Source: Asterias rubens (lineage: Eukaryota > Echinodermata > Asteroidea > Forcipulatida > Asteriidae). From it: DNA of 64,000 nucleotides. The first letter of the stretch is position 1. Each line of letters starts with the position of its first letter. The stretch covers positions 14,596,156 to 14,660,155 of the forward strand of contig NC_047070.1 in assembly GCF_902459465.1 (NCBI RefSeq), in the 5' to 3' direction. Positions 23,094 through 38,000 of the stretch are shown here, piece by piece. The notes below the pieces were generated by a model. The model worked only from the letters and a program-made list of their open reading frames with translations, had not been told where the DNA came from and did no database searches. The position numbers and the translations under genes are program-made.

Positions 23094-26000
23094 TCAGTGT
23101 TGGAATGGAGTAACTTGAAACATGTAGCATCTATTACAGACTCTGACAGGACTCAGCTGACCGTAACGTGGCAATGGAACCGAGTTGGCTGAACAACGAT
23201 TGCAGAAGATCTATAAAAAATGATAAAATCAAACAAACACTCCAGTTTTATTGAAGAACCAAATTTTTGCACATCACTAACTACATTAACAAAATGTTAC
23301 TGGTAAATCAAAGATCAATCATGTTATTTGACCAGCTGATTCTTACCCTTCCACAGTTCCGACAGTGATGTTTCCGTCGAAGCATTGTAAATAACGCCTT
23401 ACATGAGGTACATTCAGTAGCACTGTCATCAGGAACCCACAGTGGTGGATCTACAGGAACGGCAACAAAGTTAGGAGCAAAAGAGAAGAAAAACAAATAA
23501 ATTTTTTAAAATTTGCTTTCAGCATTTAATTTCTTATAATTAAAGATGCTTAACTTAATAAATTGATAAAATAAATGAGGGGGGTCATTAATTTGTTTAA
23601 TTCATGATAAAATTGTATGTAATGCGGCCAACGTAGTATAGTGTACTATTTGTAATTCTACCCATTTAAATAAAAGGTTGTTTACTGAGTTTTAATAAGA
23701 GTGTATTTTGTAAATATTTTTAGTGTAAACTGCCATAAAACTTTTTATAAACCATTCAATACATGTAGTACTAATCATTATAATACCAACAAATACTGGG
23801 TGGAAAAATCCAATGAGTAAATAACACATAGGACAATTGACAATGCATCAGAAAGAAGAAGAACAAAAATAGAGAAAGTAAGAGACTTTTTGACTGAGTA
23901 CTACAAATTCACCACACATCATACCATATTGCAGGCTAGCATAGTTTATATATATTATTCAAGGACAGTGGTTGATATTGAATAGTTAGACTTGCAGAAG
24001 TGGGGTTAAAAACAAGTTAAAAAGCAGTAGACACAATAAGAATGGGCAAAATGCTGATAAAAAGAGATCAATTCTTTATAAACAATAACAACAACAACAA
24101 CAACAACACAAAATCAGATTCAACAATACATTTGATAAAACATTGTAATAAAAAAATCATTGAGTATAAAATGTTGAATTATGCATCAATCACATTTAAT
24201 ATAATAATGGCAGGATAACATCTGTTGTTTAGTATTCAAAACCTTCAAAACCACATAGGATGAAGAGTCAACAGTAGGTTAAAAAGCAGTAACCAGAATA
24301 ATAATTTGCAAAATGCTGATTAAAATGGGAGCACTTCTTTATATAACCACATAAAAACATGATTGAAAAAATACATTTCATAAACATCGCAATCATAAAC
24401 TTGATGAGTTTAGCAAATAAACAAAAACACTGAATGAGACACCCACCTTGGTATGCCGTTGTCCGTCTATTCCGTGAGCCACTCCTGTGTCTCTTTCTCT
24501 CTTTTGGCTCAGGGGTGGAGCCGTCGGACACTGTTGACGTCTCAGCCACACATTCAACGACCGCGTCGCAGGATGATGTGCTGCCAGACGGTTCCTGAAC
24601 CTGGTCGCCAGTTGATGAGGGTCCCTGGTCATCATTTGGGGATTCCCCACTGGCAGAGCTCTTAGAAGCGCTCGACGAGTTCACTATTTCAGAATTTTCA
24701 TTTGAGAAGACGTCCTCGTTTGAGACTGATCCGTTGGTGGGTGCATTACTCTCGAAATGGACTTTGCCGTTCGGAGGTGATGATTTCTTTTTTGGCGAAT
24801 GATTGTGGGTTTTTTCGTCGGTGCCTGATGCCGCAATGCCGGCACCCGACGCCTCGTTTATCTGCTCCTCAGCTGGACTGTTGTTTGTTGTTGTGGGAGT
24901 ACTTTCCTCGATGGGCATGTAGTAAGGTTCAGTGGCACACATTATGAAGACTGTCTTGAGGATGTTGCGCAGATCGCTGGCATAGTTTGTCTGGAGCTGA
25001 TCAGCAACACCTTCAATCAAAACAAGATCAAATTACTGCAAGGTGGACAATTTGCGGAGAATGGTGTACAAAATGCAGTGGGAAGCAGAGCAATGATATT
25101 GGCCCATGATGAGTTATGCCACACTTTCAAACTATTGTGCATCTATTGTGTCAAATGGTAAGTGCAACTTGAACGACTCCATGAAATCGTGCAAATAATT
25201 TTTCTGTAAATCGAGCCTACCAAAAAACTGCGACTGTACTTAACATAGTACAGTTGTGCTAAGCAAAACCAAACTCAGCATACATTCACATACCTGCAAT
25301 ACAGACAAAGAGCCTGTGCACAAGATCGCTTGAGCTTCTGAAGTGGGACCTCATCTCCTGTCGAGCGGCAATCTCCGCTGCCTCTATCGCCATGGCGATC
25401 TCAAACTCATCATTGTTTTCAGATAGATAGGACGTACTGTCACTGTCACTGATGGACAAAAATCATGACAACTTTCAATGGATGGCAGATTTATTTGATC
25501 AATTGCATCGTCAACAACACAGAAATGGCAATTTTTAATATGTTTTTTTTTTAGATTTGCCTAAGAACAAACAAATTTCAGAAATCGACTGAAGTAAAGA
25601 AAATATCATGCCTGATTATTATTACAATTACCTTCCATCTGACTCCCACTGATAGCTACACACTTCATCATCCCCTCCACAGCACGATGACGAGCACGAA
25701 CTGGACGACCCATCATTATCGCCGTCACCATCACCGTCTCCCGGTATCTCCGACTGTACCTTCACCCGCCTCACACCACGACTCCCTTCCACTCGATTTA
25801 TTGCACTTGCTGAGATGTCACGATTGGGGGTGGATGCGCGGGAGGACTCCTGGTCCGACATGGACGACCGGCGACCGGACCCATGACGAATCCTCTGAAA
25901 GAATGAGGTGGGCTCGCTGTGGTTGTTTGGCGATGGGGAATCCAGAGAGTTCTGGCGGATGATTCGAGACGGCGACACAGGCCCCTCCGAGGTGAAATCC

Positions 26001-29000
26001 AAGTGATGTCTGTTATTTACCGTGGGACTAGTCCTGGCCCCGACGAGGCTCAACTCAGTGCTCGGCTTCCCCTTACCGAAAAACGTTGGGGCAAAGTCAC
26101 TCCCGTTGGCTGTGGATATAGGTAACGGGCGTTCCCCGTTTGTACTCACCCCTACAGAGTCCTGTAAATGCCCCGTCTCTATTCTAAGCGGGCTTGGGTT
26201 TGTTTTACTGCTGTGAGGCACAGTTTCATGACTGTGGACTCTGACGAGTCCACCATCGCCATTCAGTTCAACCTCCACACTGTTCTGGAGCATCGGTGGG
26301 ACGTTAATGAACAAGTCCATGAGCTCCATCTCTGGGGCTGATCCCAGTCCGCTATCTTCCCTCGTCAGGCGAGGGGGATGATGGGGTCTATCGACCCTGT
26401 CCCCGTTCACGACAGGGGGCGCTTCAATCACGGGAGAATTCGTCTCATGATTACTCTCCTGATTTGAATTCCTCAGCGCAAAGAAGTTATTGTTTTTCAA
26501 GTCCCCGTTCCCTTCCTCTTCAATCTCATTATACCCATGAGGTGACGACGCCGCCCCTTGCTCCACTACTGCATCAGAATGATTCCTTACAACTTTAACT
26601 CCTGATGTTCGCGGCGAAGGAACCCTAGCATCCCTCCCCGAGGCCTCGCAGGGCAACCCCTCCTCCTCGACGCTCAGCGCCTCCTGGGAGAGTTCGTGCC
26701 ACGACTCGGAGAAGCTCAGTCTCCGCATGAGATCAGCCCCCTCTGGTGTTGACATGAAGCTGGAGCTGATCATGGAGCACTCTGTCATCATGCTGTCGCA
26801 AGGTGACAGGCAGATGGAGTCCGGGTTGCGGCTGGTGCGACGTGACCGACCGGAGCGTGGGGTGTCGTAGTTCAGACTCATCTCGTTAAGTTGTTTCTCG
26901 ATATCTTCCCAGGAGTCTTTGGTGCTGCACAGTGCTTTCTCTAGGAGGATAAGCTCCTCCTCGTGCAATGTTTCCAGTAACTCCCTGTAAATAATAATAA
27001 TAATAATAATAATATATAGCTATATAAGACCAGCTATAACAAGCAAGTTTTAAGGTTAATTTTGAAGTTGGACATGTTGGAGAAAGTACACAAGGCAATC
27101 TACAGGCAACTAGAGAATCCATTTACAGTTGAATATTAACATATTATTCTTGGGGATCGTGACTGATGTGCTACCCAAGTGGTCCTGTAGCACGCACCGC
27201 AGTTGGTGGACTCCAAGTTGCCTCGTGTGACAAGGCCCTAAAGCTACACAAAGCACAGTGAACCAAGAGGCATCAAACAGTAGGTAATTTGCTAGGCAGG
27301 CAGGCCGAGTGTCAAAGGGTAAAGGTCAATCCCTCTGGATCAGCCACTGTAAGCCTCACCCTGCTAATCATACAAGAGGATTCGACAACCGGTTGCCACC
27401 ATCAACACAACTGATCCTGTTACATTAAACAGGGTACCAATTATGCCGAAGGGGATTGTTTTGTTTTTTTGAAAAATCACAGGGAGAAAACGTCAAGAAA
27501 ACAAAACTCACTTTATCTTGAGGAGGAGACCCTGAAATGGTCTAAACAATTCAGATATGTAACGAGAATCCCTCTCCATATTCAACGGTCCACTTGGAAA
27601 CACAAACAGTCCACTATAAAGAAGAAGAGAAGATATCATCCAGTACAAAGTTATCAATATAAACCACAAGGGAAACTGACCCCCCAAAAAACAGTACAAA
27701 GTCCTCAGAAGTAAACAAATCGGTCACAAAATAAAAACCCTTTTGGGAATTTTGTTTTCAATCTCACAAATTTGTGACAGATTATTTGCCTCTTTTCCAA
27801 TTCTGTGAAAAAAACACAGGCATATTACTTGGGTGGGATTCAAACCCATGACCTATACCACAACCTAGAGCACTTAGGTGTTAGGGTAAAACAAAATCAT
27901 ATTCTTTATCCCTGATGCAAATTCAACATCTATTAAATTGTTATGCAAAACGACTTAACATATCTCCATGTCTTTTTTGGTCACAATTCTTAAACTTTTC
28001 TGAAGTTTTTTGCAAACTGTTTTGAACCGTTTCATACCCAACAATAGCGAGTCTTGGTATAGTGAACATCAGCGCCGGGTCATAGTCATCCACTTGATCT
28101 TGAGTTACGTAAGCCTTCTTCAATGCCCTGGGAAAGAGGAAAGTGCAACATACATTAATGGTGGGTAAACAGGACTAGACCGTGCAAGTCTTGTGCATAA
28201 TGCAACTTAGGACCTCTTTGGTCCCATAAGCCTTTTTGAGGTATGGCGGACACAATGCTACAACACTGTAAAGTTGTGGTAAATTTGTGCGTATTGACCA
28301 TAGAAATAGAACGTATGTTATTCAGTGAAGTGCGCATTTTAGGCGACGCAGCGTTTACACGTAAACCTAATGACCACCAACATGGTGAGCGTGGCATCAG
28401 TCGCGTTTACATCGAGTTTACATCAAAAATGCAAGAATGAAATAGCAGAACAAAACAAAAAATTACAATCAAAACTGCATTGTAAATCACAGTGTAATGA
28501 ACACAGACAAGGCATAATATTTGGACCCAATAAAAACACTATGAACATTTCATACAGTACAAAAGCTGACCTATAATTGCTTTTGTAGACTTCCTAAGGC
28601 CTTATACATGTACTATATTAATCTTAACATTTTAGTTGGAAACAAATATTTGAAAATCAGATTTATATATGAATAATATGACATCGCACAGATACACTGT
28701 ACAAGTCAATAAGGTACTCCTAAAATTGTGAGATTTGGAAAGCTGATATGAATATATAGAACATGTACACTGCCTGGTGAAAATGCCATCTATTCGTGCT
28801 ATGCCTCAGGTCGGGCACACAACCATAATCAGAGCCCAACAGGGCCCAGATTCATGGCTCAGGCTAACCGCACCATTTCCCAATTACAGGATTATTGCAA
28901 ACTTTCAGAATGTGCTAGCTATGTAAGCGAAGAATGCTTAAACATAGGGCAAATTTGGTAACGACCCTAAACAAAATTGCATTGTTTTGTATCCCACACC

Positions 29001-32000
29001 CTACACATATTTGTTATAATATTCCCAATTTAAGCCAAAAAAAACTTGCTTACCTCTGAAATATGCTAACATTAAATGTGAATTGAGTGCCAATTTTACA
29101 CTTGCGGTAAGCAGAGCCATAAAACTGGGCCCTGTTTGAGATGCACTTGGGATTTTGTTATCATGGCTAAATATTCTAACACCAAGGTGCAAGATAAGAG
29201 TGTCATATCGAGACTGACCTGTCCAGAGTCTCACAAAAGAGAACGATGACGTCCTGCTGAGTATCATACTCTCTCGCTGTCTTGACGGGGACCATGGCGC
29301 TCACGTAGCTCAACTCGAACTCGGCAAACATCTCATCAAATTTCCTCAGCCCATCCTTCACCTGTGATTAGCGAGAGAGATAGAGAAAAAGCTCTTTAAA
29401 GGCAGTGGACGCTATTGGTAACCACTCAAAATATTTATTTACATAAAACCTTTCTTCGTCCGAGTAATGGGGAGAGGTTAATAGTATAAAACATTGTGAG
29501 AAACGGCTCCCTTTGAAGTGACGCAGTTTTTGAAAAAGACGTAATTTTCCCAGAATTTGATTTCGAGACCTCAAGTTTAGAATTTGAGGTCTCGAAATCA
29601 AGCATCTGAAAGCACACAACTTCGTGTGACAAGGGTGTTTTTTTCTTTTATTATTATCTCGGAACTTCGACAACCGATTGAGCTCAAATTTTCACAGGTT
29701 TGTTATTTTATGCAGATGCTGAGATACATCGAGTGAGAAGGCTTGGCCTTTGACAATTACCAATAGTGTTCAGTGTCTTTAAGGGATGAGATTTAAAGAA
29801 TGTGTAAATTCCTAAACGATGAGTAATGCCAACCGGTACAAAATGTTAACAACATAAGCGTGGATCTCCTTTATATTTTCTGGAACAATGAAACCTATGA
29901 AACTTATATTATAGAATGAGTATTTATGGGCGAGGGCATTTTAAACACAATCCAGCTTCTTAAAGCACTGCAGCTGATGCCATTCTCAGCTCTGTGTGCT
30001 GAATCTGTCTGACATGAACATCAATAAATCCCTAAAAGCCACCAAACCATCTCCGCTCATCACTATGTAATGCACCATCGCAATCTCATTCTTTTTTGTA
30101 GCTCTGTGTAGACATTATTATAGCTGAGGCTTTTTGACCAGAGCAATTTCTCACAATATGATGTTCCCTAAAGGCCATCGTAGAATCCTCCCTCATTACT
30201 ATGCAAAGCACTCAATGAATATGCAAATCTCATTCTCAGCTTTGAAAACACAGGGCTAAAGCTCTCTGACAACACAAGTTGACTACAATTCGGTTCTCTA
30301 AAGGCCAAGGTACTATTAGAGCACTCAATATATGCAGATCAGTTTGGAGCACACACGGCTAAAGCTTTCTTATCTCGCCAGTTTCCCACAATTCATGCTA
30401 TCTAAAGGCCACCGTACAATCCTTCCTCATTACTATGCAGAGCACCCAATGAATATGCAAATCTTATGCTTCTGACCTGACCTGCTTCTCAAATTACTTA
30501 AATCCATCATCAGTGGAGATAACGTCTTATACAGGATGTGATTCTTGAGCTGTCTGACTCAGAGCAGACATTTCATTCATAGCTGTATGTTCTCTAAAGG
30601 CCACCATACAATCCTTCCTCATTACTATGCAGAGCACCAAATGAATATGCAAATCTTATGCTTCTGACCTGACCTGCTTCTCACATTACTTAAATCCATC
30701 ATCAATGGAGATAAAGTCGTATACAGGATGTGATTCTTGAGCTGTCTAACTCAGAGCAGACATTTCATTCATAGCTTGGGATGTGTGTGGCCTTTCGATG
30801 AACTCACCGGCAATCTCATTGCAAATTTAGGGGTCATAATAATTTTCCTAATGTAGAGTAACTGTAAGGCGATGATGATTTCCTCTCGGTTTTTCTACAC
30901 GTCTCTGATCAACATAGATATCAGATTCCCAACATGTCTGATGAATAATCGGTGCAAATAGGCAACGCTCACATGCAATGTGACCAAAAGCCATTCCTAA
31001 AATGCATACATTGTATTCCCTGTGTAGCAAATTGGGCAAATAAAAATCAAAATGGACAACATAACATGCATAATTTGCAGGCAACCCTGAAAAAAATTAC
31101 ATCTGCACAACATTTTAGAGACAATAGAAATATAGGGGGAAAAAAACAAAAAACAAGGCCATAGCGGTGTTAGCTGGACTCTCTACTCTACCTAAATACT
31201 GCAGGCTGGAACTGGCAGTGGTTTTCAAATTGGTTTTCGATTCCGTTCCCAGTATTTTCTTGTTTATTCTCTGAGCACTTTGCATCATTTGGAAAAGGTG
31301 ATTTATAAATGTTATTATTATTATTATTATTAAGGGGCGTCGCTAGTAATAACCATAGACCCTAATTCAGACGTGGAGTAAGTAATATAAAAAAGGGTTT
31401 AATAGCGCACCTTGTCACTGTAGTGGTTGAGATCCTTGTAGCACTGCTCCCTTAAGATACTTCTTAAGACATCCAAGCTCCTTGTAAGACCTCTTGCTAT
31501 TGGCCGTAATGCAGCACTCTCTATCTCACGGTTCATAATAGTGGAGCCGGCAGCCAGACACTGGATTAGATTGCATGAGAACAAGGCACAGTTGTATCAA
31601 AGACCTGTAAGTTTCTTAAATGGGTAGACTTAAAGGCAGTGGACACTATTGGTAATTACTCAAAATAATTATTGGCATAAAACCTTACTTTGTAACAAGT
31701 AATGGGGAGAGGTTGATGGTACAAAACATTGTGAGAAACAGCTCCCTCTGAAGTGTCCTAGTTTTGGAGAAAGGAGTAATTTTCCACGAATTTGATTTCG
31801 AGACCTCGAGTTTAGAACTTGAGGTCTCGAAATCAACCATCTAAACGCACACAACTTTGTGTGACAAGGGTGTTTTTTTTCTTCATAGTTATCTTGCAAC
31901 TCCGACGAACGATCAAGCTCAAATTTGCACAGGTTTGTTATTTTATGCATATGTTGAGATACACCAAGTGAGAAGACTGATCTTTGACAATTACCAATAG

Positions 32001-35000
32001 TGTACACTGTCTTTAAAGGTACTGTACACTGTACAAGTAGAGTGGACGAAATAGTCGCAGACAGTGTTCATATTATGTGTGGTCAGCCATCGAATAACAA
32101 ACCTGTGTTATCACACTATCTGAAGGCTCAGATTCTGTTTCCATTATACACAGAATTGGCAACATTCAAGTGTGAAGTAAATGGAAATTTAAGCTTGATT
32201 CCGTGGCACGGTACTTGCCCCCCCCCCCCGTCTTCATTGTGTTGTTGGTTTCTCAGGATTAGCATTCCGCACTAACGCTAAAAATAGAAGCCATGTACCC
32301 AAATCTCAGACTAAGTGTCAAATTTCACTAACACACGAGCCTGTACATGTCAAAGTTTGATGTTTACTGGCGAGTACTAACTAGTGCCATTTGGCGTGTC
32401 CATGATGCGGTGATCCCGTAAACCCTGCTTCATACTTCCTGCACATGCTTCAGGCAAAGCGAATTTGACGTCACAGGCCTATTTTCGCTGCGAATGTTTC
32501 TGAAGAGTTGAGCATAGTTCGGTTTTGTGGCATCATAGTTGCTATCGCATTCGAAGGAAGTGTGAATCTGGCTTTAGTGGGTGAATGTTTGTCTGACAGC
32601 TGGGTATTTTGAGCAAAAGTGGTGTCATTAGTGTGGAGTGCTTTTCCTTAGAGATCTGTTGTTTGTTTGTGTGGGTTTGTTTTCGCTTTTTTATGGGTGT
32701 TTTGGGTCTGTCTCCATGTGTTAAAACCTAACACCAACAATTACCCAAACTTTACAAGGCAACTAGATTTTGATCACTACTTGGAAATTTGTTCTCAGAT
32801 TACATTCAAGGTTAGTGCATGAATGGAACCCATACAGCCCAGGAATTTGTGTTTCCCAGGCCAGTGCAGCCAGCCATAGCCATTGCTTACACACTGTGTT
32901 TAAACAACCCTTTGTAGATGATTTGGTAACGGATTGAAACGCTGTTGTGTCTGTAGTAAAAGCTAAATCTCTACTCACATCAACAATAGCTGGTTTTCTG
33001 TAGTTTTCTGAAAGGAGAAGCCTGATGTTTTGATCAGACAATGAGAGTGCTAGTTTCGTCTTTGATGGATAGGCTCAGTTCCATTAGGAAATTGCTTCAT
33101 TAGACTCTTTTCACAGAGCAAGCGGCCATACATTGCATGAACCAAAAAACTCAAACAGACGCAATATTTAACCCACTTCTGTTTAACAATAGAGCACTAT
33201 GGTTTAACCAAGAAGCTGAACATCTTGAATTGACAACTTCTGAAATGCTTTTCACATTTTGTAACTGTCAAGCCTGTAATTTCATTTTTGAAGGCAAGTC
33301 CATTTTGCAAAGGGCACTTCCTTTGAAAAATCTTAAAGTCAATGGGAAACTTTTAAAGGGGCACCAAGGCCAAGACCCAGGGCAACTTTATGTAATTCCA
33401 GGCCAGAAATGATATAAATCACACCACGCAACAGTGAAGATAGTTTAAACCAAAATCTCTATTTAACCCTTGCTTGGTCAGCCATTTACCTGTTGAGCCT
33501 CGAATTCAGGACAACAGTGAAAAGAAGCATTATAAACTCTCGCACCCCCTAAAGATTTCTCCATTCTACAACCTACATTGTACTCAGCAGTAACCCTCAA
33601 TGACCCTCCCCCGCAAAAGAAAAACAAATCCTCTAATAAATTCCCCAGATTCCCAAAACACAATGAAGACAAAAAAGGACGTGGGCATACAATGTACACG
33701 CCATGCCACATCAACTAAATGAAACCTACATTTACACATACAAACCTGACTCAGTGACAAACTTCTCTGATCCATGTCGGTGAATGGCCCACATGCCCGC
33801 AGGCAACACAACAAATGCCTACCTTTTGTGAGTTGTGAAGTGCCCTACATCTATAATGGGGTCCCTTCATCAACAACAACAAAACAACTTTATATATATA
33901 TAAAAAAAACATTCCTGCAAGTACTATCTGAAAACACTTTGCACGACCAGAGCTGGCACATTGTAGTATTTAAAGTATTTTTTATTCATTTTAGCCTTTG
34001 ACAAGGACTCTGCATTATAGGGTTCAAACATGAGGAAATAAACAATTTTGGGGGCATTTAACCCATGTCATATTGGTTGGAAGCAGTGCAACAGCTAAAT
34101 CTAATTTTGTTTTGTATTCATGAAAGCTTGGAAAATATCACAAAAAGGTTTGTGCTTTCAAAAATAAATGGCTTTGCATGTTAAATATACTGATGTCTGA
34201 AATTCCTAAACCATTTCTATCAATTTTTATCTGTTAACATGTTTAATGTGGAGGCAGCTTCACGTACCTCTGCGCCAAACCACAGCTGGCCAGCGAGGCT
34301 GTCTTGCAAGACATCGTCAGGGAACTTGGCCCTGAAGTCCCGATTGGCCCTCTCGTTTACTATAGCGTGGTCCATGACCTGTTCCACAATCGCTACAAGG
34401 GGAAAAATCAGAGAAAATTATCTCATGTGACATAAAACAACATCTTCATGCTGTGCATCTTAAACAACAGTGTCATATGGCGTGACTTCAGTTCAAATAT
34501 ACACTTTAGGAACCAAACCTATAACTACAGTAAAGGCAAAGTTACACAGGACCCGATAACAAGAACAAACGATAATGATTAAAATGCACGCCCTCGATTA
34601 GTTGAAAATCTTTGCACCAAAATGTATCCATATCGTACAAAAATTAGCAATTATCATATTTGTAAGTTTATGCACAGAAAACCATCTCCCCAATATGTAG
34701 AACTAGACATCCCCACAGTGTTTATCAAATGTCTGAAAATTGTGCATACAAAATTTAATTATGCCAACCATATGGAACTTTGAAAATGTTTCATACAATA
34801 TTGGTTTTAAAAAGGACACACACTGTGCACAGTTCATTTTACAGCCCTATTAATTTGTGTTCAATACCCGCAGTGCTTGATGACAGATACATAAAAACAA
34901 GTACAATACCGGCTGAACGCTGGGAACTCTCCAAGAATATTGACATGATTAAAAACATCCCCATGTTCTGCGATCATTCATCCTCTTAAGAGCTTGTTAC

Positions 35001-38000
35001 AAATATTTGTTCTTTTATTGATTTAAATGGAGAAGATTATAAACTTGTTCCTTAAAGGGAAAGGGACGTTGATGGAAGACTTAACGTTATTCATCCCCTC
35101 AGTTTCAATCCCAGTCGTGCACGGAGGCAACAAAGGCAATTGCCTCCAAGTCCACTGGTCATTGCCTTGGTGCCCTTGAAATGGTCCAGTGACAAAATTT
35201 ACAATTTCCCCATACATTAAGGGTGCCCTTTACCACGGAGAAAATGCCTTGGTGCTCTTGCCCTTTCAAAAATTAAGCATACACGCCTGCAATCCACACA
35301 GTCTAAAAGTAACACTAAAAAATTGAGTGATTATATTTTTATGTGAAAACATCGCAACAGTTTGTTTGATCAGGGACTTTGTATATTTATTGATTCTGGG
35401 TTGAAGAAAAATTGACTAGAGCAGAAGTTGAACCAATGACCTCCGGATCAATGGTGAAAATCAGCACAAACCAGGATGACACCAAGACTATCGCAACAGA
35501 AAGAAAAGGGTGGTCTGGAGCAGCCTAACGCAGATGCGCGCAACGAGCAACATGCAACTACGCTCTTACTTCCAGGTCAGTAAAATATTGATTGGATTAT
35601 GTGCAGTCATCACAATAACAACTGTGGGCGATGGAATTGACGTGTAAGCGGTCAATTTATGCAAGTGGGGACGAGTATTTTTGAGTTTCAACTGTAAGTG
35701 CTTAAAAAAAAAAGCACCCAAAAAAAACTAGGTGATTTTGCCGGTAAGGCCTTAATGCTGAGCAACTTTTCTCTTTTTTTACATGGACTTAACAAGTCAA
35801 CAGGGGCCTTCTGCAGTGCAGAGATGAGCAGGATACCAATCACAAATTGTACACATGGCATACCAGTGGTTTTGCTGGTAACCCTATTTTGATAAGCATT
35901 ATTTTAGTATGCTTAGCTACTTTTTGTGCTGAAATAGCTCTATGAAATCGGGCCCAGGTTTTTACACAACTTATAAAAATCACCAATGCTTCAATTTACA
36001 TGAAAACATAACACATTAAATCTTGCACCTCTAATCAGAAAACAGTAAGCTTTGCTTCGAGGGGAGACACGCTGCAGTCAGACGAGCTTGTAGGTAATTA
36101 TGTAATGAATCCAAGCAAAGAAGTTCACAGGAAACACAGCGATCATGCTGACAGGGAACAAATCAACAGCTCCAACCAACAGAAGTGACATCTTACTTAC
36201 CGAGTACTCTGTCTTGGCACGTTCGGAGTTGATTAACGAGCAGCGTGCATCTCTCCGGGTCTTGCCTGCCGTCAAAGCTGTCCAACTCCTGAGACACCGC
36301 GTTAAGCTCCTCATCGCTGAAGTAAAACTGGGCCAGTAGCTGGTTGTCCGTTTTCTGAAAGGTCACAAATTTATAACACAATTAATACACAATTCCGCTG
36401 TAATGAAGTTAGTTACAAGAAATCCCTTCGATCCACTAAGCAAAAGCAGCAGTTCTGGCTTATTTCCAACCTTCCGCCCTAGTAGTACATGTACAAGTAG
36501 GTAAATAGCAGGACGGCTCTTTTTAGAACTGTGAAGTCTCCAGAATTTTGAAAATCTACTATTCCACAAATTAACTACATGTAAATCAATACCATTAACT
36601 TAAAAACAATACAACCAAGAAACATAGCACAATAGTAGGTACATGTATGTGAAAAAATAAACATAACATCCAAGTCTGCAAGATGTTATAAATTTCACTC
36701 TAGGGTATAAATCATCAGTTAAAAACCCGTTACTTAGATTCCTTTTTAAAAAGAAAACCAAATTGAAAGCATTTGAGTCGGGCTGTGTTTGTACATTTGT
36801 ACAAAACCAATAACTTTCATCTGCAATTTTTAAATATTAACTTTTATTGCTTTTATTGTTATCCGACAAGATGATGGATTGGAGATAAGAAACCCGATAA
36901 CTAATTTTAAAGTTAACCATTTAGACTTGTTATAATCATAACAAGATATTACATACAGTGCTGAAGTACACTGGAAGTGCTAGTCGGCAACAGATGGAGT
37001 TTTATTGAAAAAATTAAACCCCCAACTTTTTCTTGACTTTAATTAGCCCTTTTGAGATATGGGATAGGAGTGCACTGTTTGGCAGGGCTGATACTTTATG
37101 GAGGCAGCGATTGCCTCTGCTGGAGCGCCCTGGTCATATTGCCTTGGTGCCCTTGAAATGTTCCAGTAGAAATTTACAAATTCCTCATGCCCTTTACCGA
37201 GGAGCAAACGGGCCCTAGTTTGGTTTGTGTGTAGTAGGAAGACTAGACAAGTTCACCCAAACTGAATATGCCCGTACAAGACTAGCAAAAAAAAAGAACT
37301 GATTTTTGGACAGAGTGGTGTCTGTACTGTCCATGCCATGCGGAGTGTAAACGTGTGTTATTCCACACATTGACCTGGTCTGGCCATCCCTGCAAGACCA
37401 CTTCATTCATAAACCACAGCTGCGTCCATTGATTGGACCATGGACTATCAACTCATTAAAATAAAATCCCACCAGAAACAAGCTGACCGCAAACCACAAC
37501 TGACCTCAGCGTTCCACTCTCATAATGAATTGAAACTCTGCTATATATAACAATTGAACTTTGCGGTTCACAATTCTAATGAAAAGACGAAGAAGAAAAA
37601 ATTACAAACCCCGTCAGCAATTGTTTGTAAACAAACAATCACAACAATCATAGTTTCCTGGAAGCAGTAAATTCTGTAAAATGAAAAAAGGGCCAGGCAC
37701 ACTCCCGTCTTTTATTTACTACCGTTTCTTTTATTCACTGCCATTTCTTTTATGCACTGATCCTGCTTCTTAAAAATCCACTGCCGTTACTTTTATGCAC
37801 TGACCATTTCTTAAAACCCGCAGTCCAGTTTCTTTTACACACAAATAGTCTGACCTCCCTGTTCTGTGGTCCGGCCGGCCCGATGGTCAATAGAGGTGGA
37901 CACAATACAAGGTAAACATCTCAGCACAAATGAATAGCTGGTGGCTCTTAGCATCTTACGGATGTCTTTAAATGAAATTTATGAACAAGTGCACCAGTAA

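Noticed and set aside
26022..26216. Plus-strand open frames inside the large LST2 exon
   Set aside because: Antisense shadows of a long GC-richer coding exon.
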